A stretch of DNA of 33,488 nucleotides, taken from assembly GCF_015354345.1 (NCBI RefSeq), contig NZ_JADKYS010000010.1, positions 1 through 33,488 on the forward strand. Direction: 5' to 3'. This stretch comes from Methylophilus sp. 14. Its GTDB lineage: Bacteria; Pseudomonadota; Gammaproteobacteria; Burkholderiales; Methylophilaceae. Below the pieces are notes generated by a model. It was not told where the DNA came from, ran no database searches, and saw nothing but the letters and a program-made list of their open reading frames with translations. The translations under genes were made by a program, and so were the position numbers. This document shows positions 1 to 7,630 of the stretch, in pieces (within the stretch, counting starts at the first letter, position 1; each line of letters opens with the position of its first letter).

Positions 1-3000
1 GGCGTCAGGTCCAGGCTGTAAGTCAACTGGGTAGACTGGCTTGCTGTGTTACCAGCGTTGTCAGTCACTGTCACCTTCGCATCGATAGTCTTGTCTGGGT
101 CAGCAGCCAGTTCGTTACCAGCCACATTGACGCTGAAGCCAAGTTTGCCGTCAGGGCGAGTAATAGCAGTTGTGTTGTAATCTTTGCCATTGATAGTAAC
201 AACGACTGGATCACCTGCTTTAGCATCACCGCCAACGGTACCAGTCACCGCAATAGTTGTGGTTGCTTTGGCTTCTTCGATATTAATAATACCGTCGCCA
301 GCGAAGTTGGCATCCAGAGCAATGGTTGCAAACAGGTTTGGATTCACTGCCAGTTTGTAGTCTTGTGTATCCGTCGCTGTTGCGCTGTTACCTGCAGCAT
401 TAGTTGTCGTCACGCTTGCAAAGATCGTGCTGTCAGAGTCAGCTGCCAGGTCTGCACCCGGCACATTAATTGAGAACTTACCGCCAGTTTGCACTGTGCC
501 GGTGAACTCTTTGTTGTTAATGGTCAAAGTAACAACATCACCTACTTTAAATTGACCACTGACTGTACCAGTCACTGGAATCGCTGCAGCAGTTGACTCA
601 GCGACGTTCACAATGCCGTCGCCTGCAACGTTCGCATCCAGGCTGATCGCCAGTGCTGGTGGCAACAGGTTGACGGTATAGGTTTGAGTATCTGTCGCTG
701 TCGCACTGTTACCTGCCGCGTTTGTTGTCGTGACGCTCGCAAATACAGTTGCGTCAGGATCTGCTGCCAAATCTGCACCAGGCACATTGATCGAGAAAGT
801 ACCATCTGTCGCAACTGCGCCAGTGAAATCTTTACCGTTAATCGTCACCGTCACAATGTCGCCAGTTTTAAACTGGCCACTCACCGTACCAGTCACTGGA
901 ATTGCTGCCGCAGTAGACTCAGCCACGTTCACAATGCCGTCGCCTGCCACGTTCGCGTCCAGGCTGATTGCAACGGCTGGTGGCAAGACATTCACAGTGT
1001 ATGTTTGCGTATCGGTTGCTGTCGCACTGTTACCTGCCGCGTTTGTTGTCGTCACGCTCGCAAATACAGTTGCGTCAGGATCTGCTGCCAAATCTGCGCC
1101 AGGCACATTAATAGAGAAAGTACCATTTGCCGCAACTGCACCAGTAAAGTCTTTACCGTTAATGGTCACTGTCACAATGTCGCCAGTTTTAAACTGGCCA
1201 CTCACGGTACCAGTCACTGGGATTGCTGCGGCCGTAGATTCAGCGGCGTTCACAATGCCATCACCTGCAACGTTCGCGTCCAGGCTGATGGCAACTGCTG
1301 GCGGTGCTGTGTTGACAGTATAAGTTTGGGTGTCAGTGGCTGTTGCGCTGTTACCTGCAGCGTTGGTGGTAGTGACGCTGGCGAATACGGTACTGTCTGC
1401 ATCAGCAGCCAAATCGGCACCAGGCACATTAATGGAGAAGGTACCATCTGTCGCAACTGCGCCAGTAAAGTCTTTACCGTTAATCGTAATCGTCACAATG
1501 TCGCCAGTTTTAAACTGGCCACTCACGGTACCAGTCACAGGAATCGCAGCGGCTGTAGATTCAGCAGCGTTCACGATGCCGTCGCCTGCAACGTTCGCAT
1601 CAAGGCTGATGGCAACTGCTGGCGGTGCTGTGTTGACAGTATAAGTTTGGGTGTCAGTGGCTGTTGCGCTGTTACCTGCAGCGTTTGTTGTCGTCACGCT
1701 CGCAAAAATTGTGGCATCAGCATCAGCTGCCAAATCAGCACCTGGCACATTGATAGAGAACTTGCCACCATCTAATACCGTACCAGTGAAGCTCTTGTCG
1801 TTGATCGTCAGAGTCACGGTATCACCAACCTTGAACTGACCACTCACTGTACCAGTTACTGCAATCGCAGCAGCTGTAGATTCAGCAGCGTTCACAATGC
1901 CATCACCGGCAACGTTTGCATCCAGGCTGATCGCCAGTGCTGGTGGCAACAGGTTTACTGTGTAAGTCTGTGTATCTGTTGCTGTCGCACTGTTACCTGC
2001 CGCGTTTGTCGTAGTCACGCTCGCAAATACTGTGCTGTCTGCATCAGCAGCCAAATCTGCACCAGGCACATTAATGGAGAAAGTACCGTCTGTCGCCACT
2101 GCGCCAGTAAAGTCTTTACCGTTAATCGTAATCGTCACAATGTCGCCAGTTTTGAACTGGCCGCTCACTGTACCAGTCACTGGAATCGCAGCGGCTGTAG
2201 ATTCAGCCACATTCACAATGCCGTCACCTGCAACGTTTGCATCTAAGCTAATTGCCAATGCTGGTGGCAATACATTCACAGTGTATGTTTGTGTATCGGT
2301 TGCTGTCGCGCTATTACCTGCGGCGTTGGTCGTTGTCACGCTTGCAAAGATCGTGCTGTCTGAGTCAGCAGCCAAGTCGGCGCCAGGAACATCAATTGAG
2401 AACTTACCGCCAGCTTGTACTGTGCCAGTAAAATCCTTGTTGTTGATAGTTACGGTAACAACATCACCCACTTTAAACTGGCCACTCACGGTACCTGTTA
2501 CTGGGATTGCTGCCGCAGTAGATTCAGCCACGTTCACAATGCCGTCGCCTGCCACGTTTGCATCCAGGCTGATCGCCAGTGCTGGCGGCAACAGATTGAC
2601 TGTGTAAGTCTGGGTATCTGTTGCTGTCGTGGTATTACCTGCGATGTCTGATGTCGTAACACGCGCATCAATTGTTTGGTCAGCATCAGCCGCCAAATCA
2701 GCACCAGGAACATTAATTGAGAAGGTCCCTGCCGCAGTCACAGCACCTGTGAAGTCTTTACCGTTGACGGTCACCGTGACAATGTCACCCGTTTTAAATT
2801 GGCCGCTTACTGTACCAGTTACTGGGATCGCAGCCGCAGTAGATTCAGCCACATTCACAATGCCATCACCTGCAACGTTTGCGTCCAGGCTAATAAACAG
2901 CGCTGGTGGAACAGTATCAATCGTAAAGTTCAATGATGCGGACGGATCACTGGTGTTACCAGCTGGATCTGTCGCTGTTACCGTGATGCTATGACCACCA

Positions 3001-4970
3001 TCAGCCAATGGTGTTGTTGGCGTAAATGTCCAGGTGCCATCAGGTTTAACAAGGGTTGTACCAAGCTTGGTGCCATTATCGTAAATAGTCACCGTATCGC
3101 CAGAATTGCCGCCCGTGCCACGAATTTCTGGTTTGTTATCATCAATCGAAGAGTTATTAACAATCACACCTTGGATTGTGCCTACATCATCATAACCTTC
3201 AAATGCTGGGATGTTAGGCGCTACTGTATCGACGGTAAAGTTCAACGGTGTCGATGGATCGCTGGTATTGCCAGCTGGGTCAGTCGCAGTCACAGTCACG
3301 CTGTGCAAGCCATCAACTAATGGTGTTGTTGGTGTAAATGTCCAAGTGCCATCAGGCTGAACAACAGTGGTACCAAGCTTGGTGCCATTGTCATAGATAG
3401 TAACTGTATCGCCAGGGTTACCATTGGAACCACGAATTTCAGGCTTGTTATCATCAATGGTTGAGTTGTTGGCGATTGGCCCCTGAGTTGGACCAACATC
3501 ATCGATGCCTTCAAAAACAGGGGTATTTGGTGCAACGGTATCAATTGTGAAGCTCAACGGTGCTGATGGATCGCTGGTATTACCAGCTGGATCAGTTGCA
3601 GTCACAGTAATGCTGTGTAAACCGTCAACCAACGGCGTTGTTGGGGTAAATGTCCATTTACCATCAGGCTGAACAACAGTGGTACCAAGCTTGGTGCCAT
3701 TGTCATAGATAGTAACTGTATCGCCAGGGTTACCATTAGAACCACGAATCTCAGGCTTGTTATCATCAATAGTTGAGTTGTTGGCGATTGGCCCCTGAGT
3801 TGGACCAACATCATCGATGCCTTCAAAGGCTGGGATATTTGGTGCAGTGGTATCAATCGTAAACTCTAACGCAGGAGACTTCGGACTTTCATTACCAGCA
3901 ATGTCTGTAGCAGTTACTTGAATACTGTGTTTAGATCCATCTGCCATAGGAGTGGCTGGTGTAAATGTCCAAGTGCCATCAGCTTTAACAATAGCAGTAC
4001 CCAATTTGGTGCCATTGTCATAGATTGTAATCGTTTCTCCTGGATTACCATTAGAACCACGAATCTCCGGTTTCGTGTCATCAATAGTTGATTTATTAAC
4101 TATCACACCTTGCACAGTGCCAACATCGTCAAAACCCTCAAAGGCAGGCGTGTTAGGTGCAACCGTATCAATAATCGCGGAGTCTGAACTTGATGGCGAG
4201 GTTTGACCAGACTGATTTGTAATGCTCGCTGTGACAGTCAAAGTATCACCAGATGGCGGAACAGGAACAGCAATAATAACGGAACCCGTAGCAATGTCTG
4301 CAGCAGTCAAAACAACATTAATCGTGCCGCTATTATGAACAAGATTAACGACATCTCCTGGCTCAAGACCTGCAGGCAAAGTGACTCTTGCATCTGTTGT
4401 AGACAGGCCTTTCAATTCACTGGCGTTTAAATAACCGTCGTTACCAATATCATCGATCAACTCTACACCAGGCGCGCCACTAGCAGGACTCAGATAAACA
4501 TAGTTAGGCGCGATGCTGCCACCTGTCGCTGCACCACCTGCACCTGTACCACCATCATAGTTGGCACCACCAGCATTGTCAGTCTGAATACGATCAAGGT
4601 TAACAAAGCTCGCATTACCATCACTACCGGCCTCACCTGCTGCAGGGCTATCCAGCACCTCGGTGATATCACGCCCTTCATTTAACGCAGTCAGTACTGC
4701 GTCAAACACTGTTTGGTTAACAGCATTCTCAGTGACGTCAGAAACGTCCACCTGAGCCAAGTTATCAGTAATCTTCACTGTTTGCGCTTCGGCAAAATTC
4801 ACAGTCTCACCATTCGCCAGTTTTACGGCAACTGCAGCACCTGAAGCGGTAATGACCTTATCACCCGCATGCAACACTTCACCGACTTTCAGCATGTGGC
4901 GATTGCCACTCGCATCTACAACGATAGCCATCCCTTGAATATTTGTGACAGTTCCGATTACTGTAGCCAT
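1..4970 (-). CDS. lapA-like: Giant LapA-like RTX/Ig-repeat adhesin, N-terminal part (runs off left edge)
   Basis: This is an open frame with no stop from the ATG at 4970 to the window edge, giving at least 1656 residues, and the gene is incomplete. Residues 1-105 resemble the retention module of LapA-type adhesins, which holds the protein in the outer membrane secretin-like pore after type I export. Residues 109-112 read PAAG, a di-alanine site of the kind LapG cuts (TAAG at about the same position in Pseudomonas LapA). A Gly/Ala/Asn-rich linker follows at about 112-155. From about residue 265 come four 104-residue Ig-like repeats (motifs DNKPEIRGSNGNPGDTVTIYDNGTKLG, in part) and then nine 107-residue Ig-like repeats (PPALAISLDANVAGDGIVNVAES, in part). 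AGGATAA lies just before the ATG. The usual C-terminal RTX calcium repeats and secretion signal would lie outside the window. The neighbours encode its secretion and release machinery. Confidence in the family is high; surface-adhesion function is inferred. Confidence 0.93.
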   Translation of the reverse strand, partial: MATVIGTVTNIQGMAIVVDASGNRHMLKVGEVLHAGDKVITASGAAVAVKLANGETVNFAEAQTVKITDNLAQVDVSDVTENAVNQTVFDAVLTALNEGRDITEVLDSPAAGEAGSDGNASFVNLDRIQTDNAGGANYDGGTGAGGAATGGSIAPNYVYLSPASGAPGVELIDDIGNDGYLNASELKGLSTTDARVTLPAGLEPGDVVNLVHNSGTINVVLTAADIATGSVIIAVPVPPSGDTLTVTASITNQSGQTSPSSSDSAIIDTVAPNTPAFEGFDDVGTVQGVIVNKSTIDDTKPEIRGSNGNPGETITIYDNGTKLGTAIVKADGTWTFTPATPMADGSKHSIQVTATDIAGNESPKSPALEFTIDTTAPNIPAFEGIDDVGPTQGPIANNSTIDDNKPEIRGSNGNPGDTVTIYDNGTKLGTTVVQPDGKWTFTPTTPLVDGLHSITVTATDPAGNTSDPSAPLSFTIDTVAPNTPVFEGIDDVGPTQGPIANNSTIDDNKPEIRGSNGNPGDTVTIYDNGTKLGTTVVQPDGTWTFTPTTPLVDGLHSVTVTATDPAGNTSDPSTPLNFTVDTVAPNIPAFEGYDDVGTIQGVIVNNSSIDDNKPEIRGTGGNSGDTVTIYDNGTKLGTTLVKPDGTWTFTPTTPLADGGHSITVTATDPAGNTSDPSASLNFTIDTVPPALFISLDANVAGDGIVNVAESTAAAIPVTGTVSGQFKTGDIVTVTVNGKDFTGAVTAAGTFSINVPGADLAADADQTIDARVTTSDIAGNTTTATDTQTYTVNLLPPALAISLDANVAGDGIVNVAESTAAAIPVTGTVSGQFKVGDVVTVTINNKDFTGTVQAGGKFSIDVPGADLAADSDSTIFASVTTTNAAGNSATATDTQTYTVNVLPPALAISLDANVAGDGIVNVAESTAAAIPVTGTVSGQFKTGDIVTITINGKDFTGAVATDGTFSINVPGADLAADADSTVFASVTTTNAAGNSATATDTQTYTVNLLPPALAISLDANVAGDGIVNAAESTAAAIAVTGTVSGQFKVGDTVTLTINDKSFTGTVLDGGKFSINVPGADLAADADATIFASVTTTNAAGNSATATDTQTYTVNTAPPAVAISLDANVAGDGIVNAAESTAAAIPVTGTVSGQFKTGDIVTITINGKDFTGAVATDGTFSINVPGADLAADADSTVFASVTTTNAAGNSATATDTQTYTVNTAPPAVAISLDANVAGDGIVNAAESTAAAIPVTGTVSGQFKTGDIVTVTINGKDFTGAVAANGTFSINVPGADLAADPDATVFASVTTTNAAGNSATATDTQTYTVNVLPPAVAISLDANVAGDGIVNVAESTAAAIPVTGTVSGQFKTGDIVTVTINGKDFTGAVATDGTFSINVPGADLAADPDATVFASVTTTNAAGNSATATDTQTYTVNLLPPALAISLDANVAGDGIVNVAESTAAAIPVTGTVSGQFKVGDVVTLTINNKEFTGTVQTGGKFSINVPGADLAADSDSTIFASVTTTNAAGNSATATDTQDYKLAVNPNLFATIALDANFAGDGIINIEEAKATTTIAVTGTVGGDAKAGDPVVVTINGKDYNTTAITRPDGKLGFSVNVAGNELAADPDKTIDAKVTVTDNAGNTASQSTQLTYSLDLT
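300..2925 (-). repeat. Eight tandem 321-bp Ig-like repeats in the adhesin, continuing leftwards
   Basis: The anchor encoding PPAxAISLD occurs at 655, 976, 1297, 1618, 1939, 2260, 2581 and 2902, with every interval exactly 321 bp (107 residues). The next anchor to the left, near 331, is diverged and spaced 324 bp. Each unit contains GDGIVNVAESTAAAIPVTGTVSGQFK, DFTG, FSINVPGADLAAD and TNAAGNSATATDTQTY (in part). The DNA identity between units explains the long antisense open frames in this region, which I do not regard as genes. Confidence 0.9.
2920..4170 (-). repeat. Four tandem 312-bp Ig-like repeats in the adhesin
   Basis: The anchor (CTGG)TATTACCAGC recurs at about 2951, 3263, 3575 and 3887, exactly 312 bp apart, which equals 104 residues. 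The second and third units (about 3263-3830) are nearly identical at the DNA level, while the outermost unit near 3890-4170 is the most diverged. Each unit encodes a bacterial Ig-like fold with motifs KPEIRGSNGNPGDTVTIYDNG, WTFTPTTPL and VTATDPAGNTS (approximate). The units probably form a stiff stalk; near-identity of neighbours suggests recent duplication or gene conversion. Confidence 0.88.
4518..4970 (-). other. Adhesin N-terminal retention module with di-alanine LapG site
   Basis: This is the sub-domain of the adhesin covering residues 1 to about 150. It begins MATVIGTVTNIQG and contains the compact beta-rich segment GEVLHAGDKVITASGAAV typical of retention modules. The candidate cleavage site PAAG at residues 109-112 (about 4635-4646) follows the helix-like stretch TVFDAVLTALNEGRDITEVLDS. 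Cleavage between the two alanines would be expected from Pseudomonas LapG. Confidence 0.85.
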
Positions 4971-5041
4971 TTTTTATCCTCATTTAAGATTGAGACAATT
5001 CTGATAGTGTCGTATTAAACGCGAATACAAAACAGAAATCT

Positions 5042-5059
5042 ATTGTACTAAAGTACAAT
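5042..5059. promoter_or_regulatory. 18-bp perfect palindrome upstream of the adhesin gene
   Basis: ATTGTACTAAAGTACAAT has perfect 8-bp arms and a 2-bp centre. It lies 72 bp upstream of the adhesin ATG, inside the only interval (4971-5113) that can hold an adhesin promoter, because a strong terminator closes the upstream gene. The symmetry suits a dimeric DNA-binding protein. The LuxR-type regulator encoded at 7023-7625 is a candidate, but nothing in the sequence proves this. I found no convincing -35/-10 pair nearby. Confidence 0.5.
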
Positions 5060-5113
5060 GCCTGAACCAGATATAGAGGCCGCCATGCTTGCCAAGCGGC
5101 GCTGGCAGATATA

Positions 5114-5146
5114 AAAAAAGCGGTGCCAATTTGGCACCGCTTTTTT
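5114..5146. terminator. Strong bidirectional intrinsic terminator between lapE-type gene and adhesin
   Basis: The hairpin has the stem GCGGTGCCAA/TTGGCACCGC with a one-base loop, flanked by six or more A residues on the left and six T residues on the right. It therefore terminates in either direction. It sits 33 bp past the stop of the TolC-OmpA gene and 144 bp before the adhesin ATG, so the adhesin must have its own promoter. Confidence 0.9.
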
Positions 5147-5178
5147 ACGCCCCCGACATGCGGGAGGTAAGCGCTATA

Positions 5179-6984
5179 TTACTGAGCAACAGACTGGAAG
5201 CGAATGACTTCAACACGGCGGTTGGCATCATTACCACTTACAGGGTCATTTTCAGCAATCGGCTGTGAGAAACCATAGCCTTTTACGACCAGACGCTGGG
5301 CATCCATGCCTTTTTTGACCAGGTAGTCAGCAACCGCTTTTGCACGCTTCTCTGACAAGACCAGGTTGTACTTCTCTTTTGAGGTATTACGCTTGTCGGT
5401 ATGACCAGCGATTTCAACCTTGTCATTGCCCCACTCTTTAACAACGTCGTATACGATATCCAAATCTGCATATGACTCTGGCAAGATGATGGCGCTATTT
5501 GCCTGGAACAAGATACGCGGCGTGAATTTCATCGTCGCTTTTTCTTGTGTTTTTGGCTTGAAGGCTTCGCCTTCCCAAGGTTTAGCGTTAGCTAACAATG
5601 CAGCTTTGTCAGGCACTACTTGTGTAGGCGCAACGGCTTTACATACATTCTCGCGATCCATGTACTCTTCACGTGGATACTCACCCACGTCAGCACGCGT
5701 CACACCCAGCTTGCTCAGCAACAAACCCTGACCAGCGTATGTTCTTGCGTAAGAAGTGCTAAGATCCATTTCAGCATTGGTAAAATTACGACGGGACTGG
5801 AAGTATTCGTTTTCAGTATCCAGTAAGTCGAGCAAAGTACGTTGGCCAATATCATATTGTTTACGATAGGCTAAACGCGCATTTTCGATAGAATCCTGAT
5901 GTTGCTTGCGATAAGCAACTTGCTCAGTTAATTGCTTGATGTTGTTGTAAGCAATCGCCACCAGCTGACGCGTATCGATACACGCTTTGTCACGCAAGTC
6001 ATGTGAGCGATTTAAGGTTTCTACCGCAGAATCCAGGTTTGATTTATCAGTGAAACCATTAAAGATGTTCCAGCTTGCTGTAACCTCTAAAGTATCTGCA
6101 GCCAATGTGCTGTTTTTGCTCGCATCATTCACATCGATTATTTTGCGGCCTTGCAAATCCAGTCTCGGCATAAATGGCGCTTTTTTTCCAGAAACAGATT
6201 TTTCAACCGCGATAATATTCTCAATAGCCGCCAGGATATTTGGGTTTTGCTTGTAAGCGGTATCCAATACCTGATCTGCGCTACCAGCCAAACCATCACC
6301 TGTCAGCATCACTTCATTGACATTATCAGGCGGCAACTCACCTACCAGACGTTGAAAACGGGCAGACACATCATATAAGTTAGTGGTTTCTGTCAGCAGG
6401 TTGGCTTCAGCTAAAGCCAAACGACCAGTCGCCTGCTCCAAGTCAACCTTTTTGCCTACGCCTGCATCCACGCGAGATTTGATCTTGTCAAAAACCTGCT
6501 TGTGCACGACAAAGTTGTCTTGTGCATAAGACACCAGACGGCGATAGCGCAGCAAATCAAAATACGCAGTTGCCGTATCCAGTGCAACACCTTGCATTTG
6601 GCCTTGCAATTCATAGAAGCGTGATTTCGCAACATGATCAAGACGGCCAACTTCGGAAGGCGTCGCCAAACCATCAAAAATCATTTGACGCAAAGTCAAG
6701 GTGGATTGCTGGTTGGGTGTATAAGTGTTGTTGACGTTTGGCGTCAAACGCTCTTGATTACGGAACGTTTGATCAACTGTCAAGTTTGGCAGGTATCGGC
6801 CTTTGGCAGCAGACTCATCAAACTCTGCAGCTTTATAAGCATGGAAGCTGGCTTGAACCTCCGGGTTTTCGGAGACAGCCTTTTCGATAATTTTCTCTAG
6901 CGTCTCAGGACTGGCAGCCCAACTGATAGACGAGAAAGAAAATACACCCATTAATAGTGCCGAGGCGATTTTTTTTAGTTTCAT
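5179..6984 (-). CDS. lapE-like: TolC-family outer membrane efflux channel fused to OmpA-like peptidoglycan-binding domain (LapE-type)
   Basis: This 601-residue protein is predicted to be the outer membrane pore of the type I secretion system for the adjacent adhesin. Residues 1-23 are a signal peptide ending SWA. Residues from about 27 to 440 are a TolC-type outer membrane efflux protein (TLEKIIEKAVSENPEVQA at the start, RKQYDIGQRTLLDLLDTENEYFQSR near the end). A linker of about 45 residues follows. Residues 486-601 are an OmpA C-terminal domain with IAGHTD and LSEKRAKAVADYL, the region that carries the Asp and Arg used to bind meso-DAP of peptidoglycan. In the Pseudomonas system LapE has no such domain, and in some other Lap-type clusters the OmpA domain is a separate gene, so the fusion is notable. 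It is the last gene of the lapB-lapC-regulator-lapE run, 38 bp after the regulator. Confidence 0.94.
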   Translation of the reverse strand: MKLKKIASALLMGVFSFSSISWAASPETLEKIIEKAVSENPEVQASFHAYKAAEFDESAAKGRYLPNLTVDQTFRNQERLTPNVNNTYTPNQQSTLTLRQMIFDGLATPSEVGRLDHVAKSRFYELQGQMQGVALDTATAYFDLLRYRRLVSYAQDNFVVHKQVFDKIKSRVDAGVGKKVDLEQATGRLALAEANLLTETTNLYDVSARFQRLVGELPPDNVNEVMLTGDGLAGSADQVLDTAYKQNPNILAAIENIIAVEKSVSGKKAPFMPRLDLQGRKIIDVNDASKNSTLAADTLEVTASWNIFNGFTDKSNLDSAVETLNRSHDLRDKACIDTRQLVAIAYNNIKQLTEQVAYRKQHQDSIENARLAYRKQYDIGQRTLLDLLDTENEYFQSRRNFTNAEMDLSTSYARTYAGQGLLLSKLGVTRADVGEYPREEYMDRENVCKAVAPTQVVPDKAALLANAKPWEGEAFKPKTQEKATMKFTPRILFQANSAIILPESYADLDIVYDVVKEWGNDKVEIAGHTDKRNTSKEKYNLVLSEKRAKAVADYLVKKGMDAQRLVVKGYGFSQPIAENDPVSGNDANRRVEVIRFQSVAQ

Positions 6985-7022
6985 GTGCAGACTCTTAACA
7001 AGTTATAAAGATTCATCCAGAA

Positions 7023-7625
7023 TCAGTATAACCACTGAAGTGCCAGATGCAAACGATCCCGCACCTTTAAGGTATCAAACACAGAGGTCAAATGTGCTTT
7101 GACGGTGCGCTCAGAAATAGAAAGTGTGCGGGCAATCTCTTTATTGCTATTGCCTTTGGCTGCCTCTAATGCAACCTCGCGCTCGCGCTTGGTCAAGCCA
7201 TCTAAAATTTCTTCAGTAGCATCCGACTGCGGATTCACGCGTGTTGTCAGCGTAATCAAATGTTTGAGTACGTCGCGCCCTAACCAGACACCGCCTTGTG
7301 AAACCACGCTATACACCTCTTGCAACACATGCTGGTGTGCATAAGCATGCAAATAGCCCACAGCCCCCACTTCAAGCGCCTGCATCGCTTCTGCTTGATC
7401 TGGGTTATTAGATAACACAATCACCTTGGCCGACGGCAAGAGCGTTAATATCTGCTGCACATGTTTGCGCCACTGATTACCCTGCTCAATTTGTGCATGT
7501 ACCCAGATAATGGAAGCACCGGCGACATCTGCCGACACAACATCGGCAATCGTCGTTAATTGCGGGAAAGCCTTGAGCCAGGATTCTATGGACTGTTTTA
7601 AGGTAGTGATAAATATATGCTTCAT
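7023..7625 (-). CDS. LuxR/NarL-type regulator with degenerate receiver domain, in the secretion operon
   Basis: This 200-residue protein has the layout of a NarL-family response regulator. The C-terminal residues 143-198 are a clear LuxR helix-turn-helix (LTKREREVALEAAKGNSNKEIA, in part, then SERTVKAHL). The N-terminal half has the receiver-like pattern PSAKVIVLSNNPDQAEAMQALEVGAVGYL, but the strand that should end in the phospho-acceptor Asp reads IIWVHAQ (residues 39-45), and the Lys usual after GYL is missing. It is thus probably phosphorylation-independent (inference). The ATG is 5 bp after the lapC stop, so it is translated with the secretion genes. Likely targets are the adhesin or the secretion operon. 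I know of no equivalent gene at this place in the Pseudomonas lap locus. Confidence 0.88.
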   Translation of the reverse strand: MKHIFITTLKQSIESWLKAFPQLTTIADVVSADVAGASIIWVHAQIEQGNQWRKHVQQILTLLPSAKVIVLSNNPDQAEAMQALEVGAVGYLHAYAHQHVLQEVYSVVSQGGVWLGRDVLKHLITLTTRVNPQSDATEEILDGLTKREREVALEAAKGNSNKEIARTLSISERTVKAHLTSVFDTLKVRDRLHLALQWLY

Positions 7626-7630
7626 AGTAA

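Noticed and set aside
684-2994. Long plus-strand open frames (up to 363 codons) across the left end
   Set aside because: They are antisense to the adhesin repeats, repeat with the same 321-bp period, and have Cys/His/Arg-rich or low-complexity products resembling no family. The minus frame is continuous and matches Ig-like domains.
5060-5100. Possible sigma-54 promoter (GG-N10-GT) upstream of the adhesin
   Set aside because: The -12 element is GT instead of GC and flanking consensus bases are poor, so it is within chance.
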